Origin: Nostoc sp. PCC 7524
Lineage (GTDB): Bacteria > Cyanobacteriota > Cyanobacteriia > Cyanobacteriales > Nostocaceae
Length of the DNA: 64,000 nucleotides
Assembly: GCF_000316645.1 (NCBI RefSeq)
Contig: NC_019677.1
Location: 13,479-77,478, forward strand
Reading direction: 5' to 3'
Each line of letters starts with the position of its first letter. The first letter of the stretch is position 1. Shown here piece after piece: positions 24,511 through 33,453 of this stretch. Under the pieces are notes generated by a model that was given only the letters and a program-made list of their open reading frames with translations, did no database searches and had not been told where the DNA came from. A program made the translations under genes and the position numbers.

Positions 24511-26427
24511 ATGGTATTTGAAAGACCTAATCAACCTAAAAAACCTCAATCACCTGCAAATGCAACACCAAATATAAATCAACCCAGAAGAGTAATTAAT
24601 GTTGGGGTTGATAACGGTGGTGGTAATCGTGGTAATGGTAATAACAATCAACCTCCTATACCGTCTCCCTGGTTGAATCCAGAAAACCCACCTCAGCCAC
24701 ATTCAGAAGCCAGTTTTGTAGAATATTTGCGTTGGATGCGATCGCCCGATAGTCACTACAAAGATCCAACGAAAGTGCAAATATTGCAAATGGCGGAACA
24801 GGGGGCAAAATATTCAAAGCGATTACAAGAACTCACAAAACGCACAGAATTAATAGCCCAAAATAGTTTTAGGGTTCAATGTCCTTGGAGAATTAGAGTT
24901 GGAGGACACCGAGGACCAGAAAGTATCTTATTACCTGCTTTTGATGCTTTGGGTATTCCTTATATTCCCTCTAGCACCCTGCGCGGTGTGGCCAGAACGC
25001 AAGCTATTAGGGAAATAATGGCACAAAAAAATATTGAATGGAAAGATGCAGAAAAACAAATTGCACCTTGGTTTGGGTCTTTAGATGCTAAAAATCCAAG
25101 CGATCGCTCAGGGAAAGTTGTATTTTTAGATGCTTATCCTTTAGCCAATCAAAATCAAAATGTATTAGCTGTAGATATGGCTAATAATATTTGGCAATGG
25201 GAGAATAATTCACCAAAATACAGTCCTAATCCCAATCCATTTCTAAATTTAGAAAAACCCATGTTTATTATTGGATTAAGGTTAGCCAATGGTTACCAAA
25301 ATCAACAAATTCTAGAACAAGTTAAACATTGGTTAATTAGAGGTTTACAAGCTGGAGTAGGCTCTCAGATTAACACTGGGTATGGTCAATTAAACCCCGC
25401 AGGTAAAGTTACTCCTAAAAGTGAATTTTTCAGAATCGATTTTATTGTAGAAGGTCAATTAATTCATGGTCATCAAAAGTTTAAAAATGTTAACCAGCCT
25501 TATCAAAAAGACAAAGAAGGTAAATTGAGAACTGATAACAAGGGAAACTTAAAACCAGATACAATTAATCATGCAGAAGTCCGTCCCGTTGCATTCAAAT
25601 CAATGCTACGTTATTGGTTTAGAACTTTTGCATTAGGAGTTTTAGAACCTGAAACAGTTCAATACTGGGAAAATCAAATCTTTGGTGGAATTAATCCTAG
25701 TAAAGAATATGGCTGGTTAATGGTCAGAGTTTTAGAAGGTAAAACCATTAGAGATAATTCTCTAAACAGAGATGATGATTTTGGTGAACAATCCGGAATT
25801 TTAACATTAAATTACTCACCCGGAACACCCAATAATCAAAAAGATAATTTCCAAAAATTAATTACAAATCTTACTTGGCTAATGTTTCATTTAGGTGGTA
25901 TTGGGCAAGGAGCAAGAAGACCATGTTATTCTCGCAGAAATCGCCAATATGCCCCCTGGTGGCGTGGTTCAAATTTGATAGCTGATAGTCAAGATTCATT
26001 TTGGGAATTACCTGAAAATACTCAAAAATTTCAAAGATTGTTCAGACAAAGAATAGAAGCATTCTATCAAGCAATACAAGGTTTAGGCATAAATTTTAAC
26101 TATCGTCAGACAAGAAATTGTGGTTTAGTTAGTAATCACCAATGGACAGAAGCTATTGATGCTAATTGTCGGATAATTGTCTGTTCTGGAAAAGAAGTGT
26201 TGGGTAAACCTTATGCGTTAGCAGTTCTCCATAGCAAAGAATTAAAGTTCAATGATAATTATGACGGTAATCTTTGCGGAAAAGTAGGTAGAGAAGTCAA
26301 ACCTTCCCCTGTATGGATTGCAGATTTAGGTGATTACCAAGTAGTCACCGTATTTGGTGCTAGTGAAAATCCCCGTAGAAATTATTTAGAAAAATTACAA
26401 AACAAACTCCAAATCTTTCCCCTATGA
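24511..26427 (+). CDS. Cmr6-Cmr1 fusion protein
   Basis: 638 residues. Residues 1-65 are a low-complexity Pro/Asn/Gly linker. Residues about 115-300 are Cmr6-like (IPYIPSSTLRGVARTQAIRE, then GLQAGVGSQINTGYG). Residues about 305-638 are Cmr1-like (EVRPVAFKSMLRYWFRTFAL, GGIGQGARRPCYSRR). No separate cmr1 or cmr6 exists in the operon, so one chain probably supplies both end-cap subunits. In characterised Cmr complexes Cmr6 and Cmr1 are adjacent at the crRNA 3' end, which makes the fusion sensible. No frameshift is involved. Confidence 0.85.
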   Translation: MVFERPNQPKKPQSPANATPNINQPRRVINVGVDNGGGNRGNGNNNQPPIPSPWLNPENPPQPHSEASFVEYLRWMRSPDSHYKDPTKVQILQMAEQGAKYSKRLQELTKRTELIAQNSFRVQCPWRIRVGGHRGPESILLPAFDALGIPYIPSSTLRGVARTQAIREIMAQKNIEWKDAEKQIAPWFGSLDAKNPSDRSGKVVFLDAYPLANQNQNVLAVDMANNIWQWENNSPKYSPNPNPFLNLEKPMFIIGLRLANGYQNQQILEQVKHWLIRGLQAGVGSQINTGYGQLNPAGKVTPKSEFFRIDFIVEGQLIHGHQKFKNVNQPYQKDKEGKLRTDNKGNLKPDTINHAEVRPVAFKSMLRYWFRTFALGVLEPETVQYWENQIFGGINPSKEYGWLMVRVLEGKTIRDNSLNRDDDFGEQSGILTLNYSPGTPNNQKDNFQKLITNLTWLMFHLGGIGQGARRPCYSRRNRQYAPWWRGSNLIADSQDSFWELPENTQKFQRLFRQRIEAFYQAIQGLGINFNYRQTRNCGLVSNHQWTEAIDANCRIIVCSGKEVLGKPYALAVLHSKELKFNDNYDGNLCGKVGREVKPSPVWIADLGDYQVVTVFGASENPRRNYLEKLQNKLQIFPL

Positions 26428-27953
26428 AAACAACAAATAGCACGAATCATGTTAATACTCTCATCATCACCGTAGGAACTAGGCAAATAGGTTGGCGTTG
26501 TAAAGATGGCATCATCCGTTCCTTTGGTGCAGATGGTAATATTGGCTATCCAGCCCATATCAAGGAATTATATCAAGAATTAGGAATAGAACGAGGTAAT
26601 CATCTAGAAGGTGATACAACCTATCCTTGGAGTGGTCGAGATTTAGGACAACGCTACTATGAATATTGTAAAGAATGGCTAGGTGGTGATTTTAATAATA
26701 TTGAATTATTGCTAGATAAAACAATTATTGGATCAGGAATTAAACAAGGATTAAAACATATTATTCTTTGGGGTACAGACCAACCAGAAAACATTCCTTG
26801 GAATTATCGCCGCCTTGATACACTGTGGATAGCAGAATTAATGGCAGGTAAAATTAAAAGTTTATTTCCTGATGTTAGAGTTGATATTCATGCACCAAAA
26901 ATCAACGCTAATGATAGCGAAGCAATTCGGCAAGAATTAGAACAATTAGTTTTAAAAGAAGCTATCAATGCTTTTTCACCTACTAAAGATGAAGAATTTG
27001 TACTCTGGATACAAACAAAAGGATGTACCCCTGTAATTGCTTCTAATGTAGAAATTTGTGCAGCAGCTTTAGTCCGTCAATATCAAGTATTTAATGCCAG
27101 TCCTGATGAACCAAAGGAATTTTTTACTAAATTAGAAAATGGTTTAGTAACTGCTAATCATTCTCAGAGTTTTACATTAATTCCAATGGCAGAATATTTT
27201 TGGTCATTGGAAAAACTACGTATTAAATCAGCTTGGGAAAGAGGCGATTTTTCTGAAGCACAAATTTGGTTATCAGTCCACCAAAATCGTCATAAAGTTT
27301 TATATAAATTAGCTGGTTTTTTAGCACAATATAGCAATTGTGAATCAAATGATGAGTTTTACAGCAAACTCAAAGATTGGATAGGTTCTAATGATGTGAG
27401 TAACTTAGTTAATGCAGAACAAGTTACAACTTGGAAAACCCAAATTCAAAAAATGCAAGCTGACAAAACTATTAATCTATGGGAATCTACCATTATCTTA
27501 GAACTGTGTCTGAAACGAGAAACTTATACAACAGCATTTATTCAGTTTGCTCAACTCTTAGAACGATTATTATATATCCAATCAATAACACACAATTGGA
27601 TTGCTAAAGGTTGGATATTAGCTAAAAGTAATGACCCATCGCTAGCAGAATTAATGCAAGGTTGGTGTCAGTATAAAAGATTCAATCAAGATAGTAAATG
27701 GTCTAAACTGTTGTACGATATTCGGCAAAACCGTAATCAAATTATTCATAAAGGTGAATCTATCACACCAAGAATAATTCGTGCTATCTGGGCTAATAAT
27801 GGTTTCCCTGTTCAATACCCAGAAACAGCAGAAGTCATTAAGAACTTGATGATGGATGTACTCAAAGAAATTAGCACACCTCCTAGCTTGGATCAATTGT
27901 TGATGCGATCGCTATATCAATGGGGGCTGAATTATCTTCAAGATGCTAGTTAA
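26424..27953 (+). CDS. CARF-HEPN ancillary ribonuclease (Csm6/Csx1-like)
   Basis: 509 residues. The N-terminus has a Rossmann-type CARF start (LIITVGTRQIGWR, residues 13-25). The C-terminal region has the HEPN motif R437-x4-H442 in RNRNQIIH-like sequence (IRQNRNQIIHKGE). Such enzymes bind cyclic oligoadenylate made by Cas10 and degrade RNA non-specifically. It overlaps the cmr6-cmr1 stop by 4 nt and closes the operon. The exact subfamily is uncertain because CARF domains diverge strongly. Confidence 0.8.
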   Translation: MKTTNSTNHVNTLIITVGTRQIGWRCKDGIIRSFGADGNIGYPAHIKELYQELGIERGNHLEGDTTYPWSGRDLGQRYYEYCKEWLGGDFNNIELLLDKTIIGSGIKQGLKHIILWGTDQPENIPWNYRRLDTLWIAELMAGKIKSLFPDVRVDIHAPKINANDSEAIRQELEQLVLKEAINAFSPTKDEEFVLWIQTKGCTPVIASNVEICAAALVRQYQVFNASPDEPKEFFTKLENGLVTANHSQSFTLIPMAEYFWSLEKLRIKSAWERGDFSEAQIWLSVHQNRHKVLYKLAGFLAQYSNCESNDEFYSKLKDWIGSNDVSNLVNAEQVTTWKTQIQKMQADKTINLWESTIILELCLKRETYTTAFIQFAQLLERLLYIQSITHNWIAKGWILAKSNDPSLAELMQGWCQYKRFNQDSKWSKLLYDIRQNRNQIIHKGESITPRIIRAIWANNGFPVQYPETAEVIKNLMMDVLKEISTPPSLDQLLMRSLYQWGLNYLQDAS

Positions 27954-28182
27954 TACTTTACCTGAATGCTCATAGAGTTAGTTTTACTAATTGTACATTG
28001 CAAATTTATCAAAGATTAAGGGTCAACCTGAGTTTAGACATTTCCCATGCTGCATCTTGAGAAAACGCAACTATAACAATAAGCGATCGCCTCCAACCAA
28101 ATTCTTAGAGGAAAAATCAAGTATGCGATCGCCCCTGTAAAGGGCAAACTACCAGTAGAACCGCCCCTGTAAACATCTACCT

Positions 28183-30051
28183 ATGGCTACCCTAATTCCC
28201 TCATTTAATAGCTGCTCAATGCGAATGACCCCCGGCGAGAGGAGGTTAGCCGAGCGTTTGGAGGAAAAATTAGAGGATGATTACCTGCTATGGTATGACG
28301 TACCAGTTGGTAAAAAGCAGCTACATCCAGATTTTATTGTGCTGCACCCCAGCCGGGGCTTGTTCATCCTTGAGGTGAAAGACTGGAAACTCGACACTAT
28401 TAAAAGTATCAACCCCTCCACAGTCACCATCATTACTGAGGATGGGGTCAAGGAAGTTCAACACCCACTACAACAGGCCAGAGATTATGCCCTAGCAGTC
28501 AACAAGATGCTAGAAAAAGATGCTCTTTTGGTGCAGCAAGCAGGTAATTATCAAGGTAAACTAATCATCCCCTACGGTTACGGTGTGGTATTGACTAACA
28601 TTACCCGCAAAGCATTCAATGAAAGTGAACTACCAGCCGTATTTGAGTCACACTTGGTTATCTGCAAAGATGAGATGCTACCTAGCACCGATGCAGGTGA
28701 GTTTCAACAACGGCTTTGGGATTTATCAGCATATCAATTTGGCAAGACCCTTACTAGCAGCCAAATAGATAGAATCCGGTGGCATATCTTCCCAGATTTA
28801 CGCATCAGTGCCAAACAATTATCTTTATTTGATGTAGACACCACCACTGAAGAATCACCACAGTTGCAAATCCCAGATATTCTCAAAATTATGGACTTGC
28901 AACAGGAACAGTTAGCCAGGAGTTTGGGAGACGGGCATCGGGTAATTCATGGTGTAGCTGGTTCAGGTAAAACCATGATTTTAGCTTACCGTTGTCAGCA
29001 TCTTGCTCAAGTTGGTAATAAGCCCATATTGGTACTGTGTTTCAATGTCTCTCTTGCTGCCAAACTAAGGCAGGTGGTTCAAGAAGACCCGAACAAAATC
29101 AGCCGCATCAAAGTACGACACTTTCACGGCTGGTGCATGGATTTACTCAAGAAATACCGTATCCCCAAACCTGACTTTAGAGAATATCAAGGTGAAGCTT
29201 ACATCAACGAACTGGTAAACCGAGTTATCGCCGCCGTTGACGCTCAAAAAATACCAGCCGGAACTTATGACGCTGTGATGCTAGATGAAGGCCACGACTT
29301 TAAAGGGGAGTGGTTAAAACTGGTTGCACAGATGGTCAATCCAGAAACCAATTCTTTGCTTATTCTCTATGACGATGCTCAAAACCTCTACGGCGAAAAA
29401 CGCGACAAGAAATTTAGTTTTAAGAGTGTAGGCATCCAGGCACAAGGACGCACCACCATACTAAAACTCAACTACCGCAACACAGAACAGGTGTTAAAGG
29501 TAGCCTACGAATTTGCTAAGGAAGTGATGACCCCCAGCACCGGGGATGATGACCAAGTGGTATTAATAGAACCAGCTAGTGCAGGAAGACAAGGAGCAAA
29601 ACCAGATTTAATTAAACTTCCCAGTTTTAAACATGAGGTAGATTATCTAGCCGAACGGGTGCAACAATTGCATGAGCGTGGTACAGCTTGGAACGAAATA
29701 GCCATTATTTATCGCCTTAGATTCATGGGCGATCGCATATACAACCACTTCCAAAAAATGCAAATCCCCATCGAATGGGTAAATGCCAACAGTGAAAGTC
29801 GCAACTATCACCCAGATGAGCCAAGCATTAAACTCATGACTATGCACTCATCTAAAGGGCTAGAGTTCCCAATGGTGTTAATTCCTGGCATTGGTTTTAT
29901 GCCTGACCAGTACGGACACAGCACACCAGAAGAAGAAGCGCGGTTACTTTACGTGGGAATGACAAGGGCGATTGAGCAGTTGATTCTGACTTGCGATCGC
30001 TCCTCCCAATTTACTCGGCGTTTGGAGGCAGTATTACAACATAATTCTTAG
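28183..30051 (+). CDS. NERD-domain nuclease fused to SF1 (UvrD/Rep-like) helicase
   Basis: 622 residues. Residues about 15-130 are a NERD domain (HPDFIVLHPSRGLFILEVKDW has the D-x-n-E-x-K pattern). Walker A GVAGSGKT is at 257-264; the Walker B-like MLDEGHDF, the helicase motif LKLNYRNTEQV and the C-terminal MHSSKGLEFPMVLIPG and RLLYVGMTRA complete an SF1A helicase. Likely a DNA-processing or defence enzyme; nuclease-helicase fusions with NERD occur in phage defence. It follows the CRISPR operon but has its own upstream region. Confidence 0.88.
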   Translation: MATLIPSFNSCSMRMTPGERRLAERLEEKLEDDYLLWYDVPVGKKQLHPDFIVLHPSRGLFILEVKDWKLDTIKSINPSTVTIITEDGVKEVQHPLQQARDYALAVNKMLEKDALLVQQAGNYQGKLIIPYGYGVVLTNITRKAFNESELPAVFESHLVICKDEMLPSTDAGEFQQRLWDLSAYQFGKTLTSSQIDRIRWHIFPDLRISAKQLSLFDVDTTTEESPQLQIPDILKIMDLQQEQLARSLGDGHRVIHGVAGSGKTMILAYRCQHLAQVGNKPILVLCFNVSLAAKLRQVVQEDPNKISRIKVRHFHGWCMDLLKKYRIPKPDFREYQGEAYINELVNRVIAAVDAQKIPAGTYDAVMLDEGHDFKGEWLKLVAQMVNPETNSLLILYDDAQNLYGEKRDKKFSFKSVGIQAQGRTTILKLNYRNTEQVLKVAYEFAKEVMTPSTGDDDQVVLIEPASAGRQGAKPDLIKLPSFKHEVDYLAERVQQLHERGTAWNEIAIIYRLRFMGDRIYNHFQKMQIPIEWVNANSESRNYHPDEPSIKLMTMHSSKGLEFPMVLIPGIGFMPDQYGHSTPEEEARLLYVGMTRAIEQLILTCDRSSQFTRRLEAVLQHNS

Positions 30052-30078
30052 AGGAAAACCTAAGCGTAAGCGATCGCT

Positions 30079-30387
30079 TTACCTCTCAAAACGCTCATGC
30101 CCAATGTGAACCTGCCACTCCACAACTCTAGCAGAGTCAGCTAACATTCCATCGCGTACACGGGGGCTACTGTTGACAATGGCTTGAGCCGCTTCTAAAT
30201 TCTCCGCCTGAATTACCCACAGCCCCGTTCCATCGTGAGGAAAAAACGGGCCACAGCACAGTAGTGTTCCTTTCTCCTGCTGCTCACGAAACCAAGCCAG
30301 TTGGTCTTGGTCATGTTCTGGGTGAACCTTTTTATACTCGTAATACTCTGGAACAGTGGCTACGACAACGGCAAACAGTTTAGACAT
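30079..30387 (-). CDS. YciI-like family protein
   Basis: 102 residues with the YciI pattern: FAVVVATVPEYYEYKKVHPEH, then GTLLCCGPFFPHDGTGLWVIQAENLEAAQAI. The ferredoxin-like dimer family has an active-site His-Asp pair and unknown substrates. Single gene. Confidence 0.8.
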   Translation of the reverse strand: MSKLFAVVVATVPEYYEYKKVHPEHDQDQLAWFREQQEKGTLLCCGPFFPHDGTGLWVIQAENLEAAQAIVNSSPRVRDGMLADSARVVEWQVHIGHERFER

Positions 30388-30509
30388 ATGCTCTTGTTAA
30401 ATGATTTATCTGCTTGTGTAATGGTATTTTTAGGGCGCAGTCCATTGCAACCCATCAAATGGGAATCCTCATAATAGTTGCGTTCCTCACCATTATGAAA
30501 ATCTTGAAA

Positions 30510-30551
30510 TTCTTAGAGGAAAAGAGTGATCGCTTTTTATTCTTAGAGGAA
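30510..30551 (+). repeat. Two copies of the dispersed 12-mer TTCTTAGAGGAA (representative site)
   Basis: Exact copies at 30510-30521 and 30540-30551. Elsewhere: plus orientation starting at 5338, 7479, 28102, 30045, 37477, 41419, 53453, 55920 and 61093; minus orientation at 8552, 9284, 9976, 11011, 35726, 37017, 44183, 46860, 48691, 49769, 53508, 54807, 59509 and 60762. One-mismatch copies start at 9929, 35845, 41981, 46651, 48245, 56627 and 59449. One more copy is split by the IS at 33.9 kb. Many sit beside GCGATCGC octamers. Confidence 0.9.
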
Positions 30552-30595
30552 AATATAGGAGCGATCGCCCCCTCTCCCCCACACCCCAACACCCC

Positions 30596-30808
30596 ATGAC
30601 AAACATCCACAACCTGGGCATAACCGATACTGAATACACCCAGTTACTAACCCAAGGCTACGACTCCAACTTAGAACACCAGTTGATAGAACTTGGTGAA
30701 AGTCCAGAGCAAGCCAGGAAAATAGCGCGGCTGGTGGGACTGACACAAGACAAACCACCCCAGACTGATGAAGAGTGGGAAGAATTTATGGCAGTTTGGG
30801 AGGATTAG
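30596..30808 (+). CDS. Small acidic helical protein
   Basis: 70 residues, beginning MTNIHNLGITDTEYTQLLTQ. It resembles the 76-residue protein at 62022 over its first 45 residues (NLG[IV]T, EY, G-x-D spacing), so the two may be distant paralogues. No known family. The start is close to ACCCCATGAC without a clear ribosome site. Confidence 0.5.
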   Translation: MTNIHNLGITDTEYTQLLTQGYDSNLEHQLIELGESPEQARKIARLVGLTQDKPPQTDEEWEEFMAVWED

Positions 30809-30847
30809 TTTTAGGAGAAGGTGCGATCGCCCTATTCAACTAACAGA

Positions 30848-31051
30848 TTAATCATCTGGAAACTGCCAAGATGAAATACTTTCTACATCTTTGCTACCAC
30901 ATTGAATACAAGTTACATCAAATTCTGAATCCATCCATTCATAACCGCAACTACGACAGTGACAGAAAATATTATTGCGGTTAGCGTCTTTTATACCTTG
31001 ATGCCATTGCTGTAGTTGGTCAGGATTTTGGAAAGGAAAATCATTAGACAT
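30848..31051 (-). CDS. Small zinc-ribbon protein
   Basis: 67 residues from MSNDFPFQNP (an upstream start at 31063 adds four). CHCRSCGYEW and CIQCGSKDVE form two CxxC knuckles 17 residues apart, a zinc ribbon. It may bind nucleic acid or a partner protein. Twenty nt downstream of the GIY-YIG gene on the same strand. Confidence 0.65.
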   Translation of the reverse strand: MSNDFPFQNPDQLQQWHQGIKDANRNNIFCHCRSCGYEWMDSEFDVTCIQCGSKDVESISSWQFPDD

Positions 31052-31071
31052 TGTAATTACCACAAAACATT

Positions 31072-31632
31072 CTATTTAAACGGCTGTCCCCATCGCTCCC
31101 AATTTTCTTTGTTAAATGGAGTGCGCCACTTTTGAATCAGGCTCAACTCTAGCTGCTGCCGTGCGCGTCGCTCCACCGGAGCATCCCACCAAAACGTGAT
31201 GTTTACTGCTGTCTTCATCTCATAGCGATAATGTAAATCCTGATAGCTTGCAATGTAATCCTTGCAGCCGTGAATCCCTTTCCACCGCTTGTTACTGCGG
31301 CAGGTTTCCCCCACATACAAAATTAAGCCAGCCGCAGAGTCAACAACAAAGTACAAACACGCATCGCCGGGGCTATCAGCTGGCATCCTCCAAAAAGAGA
31401 GCGATCGCACTTCCAACTGCAACGGATCAATCCTGTCTGGGTCACAATGCACTGGAGCTAGGTCAAATAATGTCGCCTGCTGCACTGGCTTGGTTTCCCT
31501 CACCCGTTGCTGATACTGTAAAATCTGCGCCTTCCACTTCAGCAAGGCATCAGCACTCATCACCAGTGTTTCTGTTCTACGTGCTGGTGTAGGGGTCAAG
31601 TCTGAAAATAGGTTTAGCTGATTTTCTTCCAA
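31072..31632 (-). CDS. GIY-YIG nuclease-family protein
   Basis: 186 residues. The GIY-YIG core lies in the C-terminal half: CLYFVVDSAAGLILYVGET, then the catalytic-type Arg in SNKRWKGIHG and a Glu-bearing helix (RRARQQLELSLIQKWRTPFN). The N-terminus has an LNLFSDL motif similar to peptides that bind DNA polymerase clamps. A free-standing endonuclease, perhaps a homing or repair enzyme. Confidence 0.75.
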   Translation of the reverse strand: MEENQLNLFSDLTPTPARRTETLVMSADALLKWKAQILQYQQRVRETKPVQQATLFDLAPVHCDPDRIDPLQLEVRSLSFWRMPADSPGDACLYFVVDSAAGLILYVGETCRSNKRWKGIHGCKDYIASYQDLHYRYEMKTAVNITFWWDAPVERRARQQLELSLIQKWRTPFNKENWERWGQPFK

Positions 31633-31751
31633 GGTACTACGGCTAGCTTACCAACTTGTAGATTATCCCCTAGAACTGACTTGTCAGTTCGCTATCACCT
31701 CAAAGCAAAAAAATGTTGTTACAATATCTGTAAACCACTTATTGATAATTT

Positions 31752-32252
31752 ATGGTAGGCAGAAAGAAGCTTGACCGTACTAATATTCATGCTAGGGTAG
31801 ACCCTGGAACAGCAGATAAACTAAAAGAAATAGCTAAAAAGCTAGGCTACATATACGATAACGAAGGTTCTACAGGACAGTTGCTAGATGCGATCGCAAC
31901 AGAAAAGATTATTTTGATTCATAAGGATCGAAAACTTGAAAAGACTACCAGAAAATATCTTTATTTAGCAGAATTTATATTTCCTGATGAGACTTTCATA
32001 AAGATTGGTGTTACAGGGCTTCCCATCAACAAAAGGTTTCCTGGTAAAAATTATCAAGTTAATGTAATACATCAAGTTGAAGATTTACTTACTTCTGTTC
32101 TTCAAAAGGAGGAATTAATTTTACAGCACTTTGCACAGTTCTCTTACCGACCGGTTAACGACTTTGATGGTCGGACTGAATGTTTCACAAGTGAAGTTCC
32201 TATTACCGAAATCATAGAAATCATGAATCAATCTCATCCAATTTATGGTTAA
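31752..32252 (+). CDS. Ribbon-helix-helix plus GIY-YIG-like nuclease fusion
   Basis: 166 residues. Residues 1-50 (RTNIHARVDPGTADKLKEIA) look like an RHH DNA-binding unit. Residues 65-160 (YLYLAEFIFPDETFIKIGVTGLPINKRF) match the T5orf172-type GIY-YIG core with K-I-G-V-T and the following Arg. It lies directly upstream of module copy B, as an RHH gene lies beside copy A, so it may be the regulator of that module, armed with a nuclease domain. Confidence 0.65.
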   Translation: MVGRKKLDRTNIHARVDPGTADKLKEIAKKLGYIYDNEGSTGQLLDAIATEKIILIHKDRKLEKTTRKYLYLAEFIFPDETFIKIGVTGLPINKRFPGKNYQVNVIHQVEDLLTSVLQKEELILQHFAQFSYRPVNDFDGRTECFTSEVPITEIIEIMNQSHPIYG

Positions 32253-32306
32253 CGTTTATTCAAAAAATGGTTTACGAATTTAGATAAATAAGTGATAATT
32301 ACAAGT

Positions 32307-32340
32307 ATGAGGGCAAAATTGATACCCTCAATTCGGGAGG
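32307..32340 (+). promoter_or_regulatory. 5'-leader hairpin plus ribosome site, module copy B
   Basis: TGAGGG (32308-32313) pairs with CCCTCA (32325-32330), followed by GGGAGG at 32335-32340. Same position and shape as the copy at 1735-1770; an A-U pair there is G-C here. Confidence 0.5.
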
Positions 32341-32543
32341 TGATAAAAGTAGTTCAATCAGGTGGAAACGGACACAGCCAAGATCCAGACATCAAGAAAA
32401 CTTATGAACATCTTGATGAGGATACCCAGACAACTCAAGACAGATGGGTTGAGGAAGATGGGGAAACAGGCGATCGCCGGATCGTATTTGGCGAAGAAGT
32501 CCGTGAGGATCTAGGAATCGAGGATGAAGATGAAGAATCCTAA
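32307..32543 (+). CDS. Small acidic protein, module copy B
   Basis: Paralogue of the acidic protein at 1779. The shared body runs from SGGNGH to the acidic C-terminus (GIEDEDEES). The start is uncertain: the ATG used by copy A is GTA here, leaving ATG 32307 (giving a longer N-terminus through the hairpin) or GTG 32340, which overlaps the ribosome site. The loss of the ATG may mean a different translation control or decay in this copy. Confidence 0.6.
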   Translation: MRAKLIPSIREVIKVVQSGGNGHSQDPDIKKTYEHLDEDTQTTQDRWVEEDGETGDRRIVFGEEVREDLGIEDEDEES

Positions 32544-32566
32544 CCTCGACCTAGACTAAATCAAAG

Positions 32567-32593
32567 AAGCCCTCAACTAGCCCTTGGGGGCTT
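32567..32593 (+). terminator. Terminator between the two module-B genes
   Basis: AAGCCCTCAA (32567-32576) pairs with TTGGGGGCTT (32584-32593) at 9 of 10 positions, followed by a pyrimidine-rich CTCCTTTCTCTTTT. Counterpart of the terminator at 2002. Confidence 0.6.
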
Positions 32594-32630
32594 CTCCTTT
32601 CTCTTTTAATTCTTAGTTTTAGTTTAGCCT

Positions 32631-32945
32631 ATGTCTAAAATTGTTTTTCCGTTTCACTACCTAATTTACAGAAGATCGGGTGTTGACTGGTTTGTGAAAG
32701 AAAACGGGAGAGTTTTTTACAACCCCACTGACGAGCCTACGCAATTAACCAATAGAGCCGAGCAATTTGGCACAACGGATCAGAATGTAGCCATCGAATT
32801 GTTCCGTATTAATGGCGGTAAGCCTGGGTATTATTTAGCAAACCTGCGAGATAAAAAATACTACTACTGCGGTCAAAAATGGGAAGATGTCAAAACCAAG
32901 CTAAGAGAATTAGGTATTGGTAGAGATGAACCAAGTTCCTCTTGA
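32631..32945 (+). CDS. Conserved small Tyr-rich protein, module copy B
   Basis: 104 residues, paralogue of the protein at 2041-2352. ELFRINGGKPGYYLAN, RDK, YYYCG and ELGIGRDEP are all kept, while the first 50 residues are diverged. Conservation across two copies in different contexts supports real function. Family unknown. Confidence 0.75.
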   Translation: MSKIVFPFHYLIYRRSGVDWFVKENGRVFYNPTDEPTQLTNRAEQFGTTDQNVAIELFRINGGKPGYYLANLRDKKYYYCGQKWEDVKTKLRELGIGRDEPSSS

Positions 32946-33453
32946 CGCAAAGAATTTTTGCTTTGAGCGTAGTTTACCGCCGTAGGCATCGCTCTACACT
33001 GTCGCTAAGATATTTACCAGTATTAATTTACACAATTTACATTTATGTTCTAAGATGACGAGGAAACGAGGAAAGCACTGGTTTATCCCCGGCTGGGGAA
33101 CTCAAGAAGCATAAATCTTGAATTTGTGAGCCAACCATTCACAGATATTTTCCTATAACTTTTGTTAGATGAATAAATAGCTTTTTATTTGTAACTTCAA
33201 ATTGTGCTGGTGGTAGGTTTATTAGTTAACTAATAAAGCTCTGCCAATGCGAAATATATTCACATTCAATTGATGGAATAAAATTCTGTGTACACAGACA
33301 CAGCGAAAAGAAGTGTTAACGAACTCCAAAACAATGAATATAGCATTAAAATTTCTAACACTCCAAAACTGAAGTATCACCAGTGGCGATACCATTACAA
33401 ACTAAGCGGTTTTTTGATAGAGACTACACCGATAAATAGCAGAGGTTAGAGCA
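32946..33453. other. Gene-free interval
   Basis: Holds the dispersed repeat TAGTTTACCGCCGTAGGCAT (32970-32989), shared in inverse orientation with 9142-9164, then AT-rich sequence with no ORF of note. The end nearest 33454 should contain the promoter of the membrane protein gene. Confidence 0.5.
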
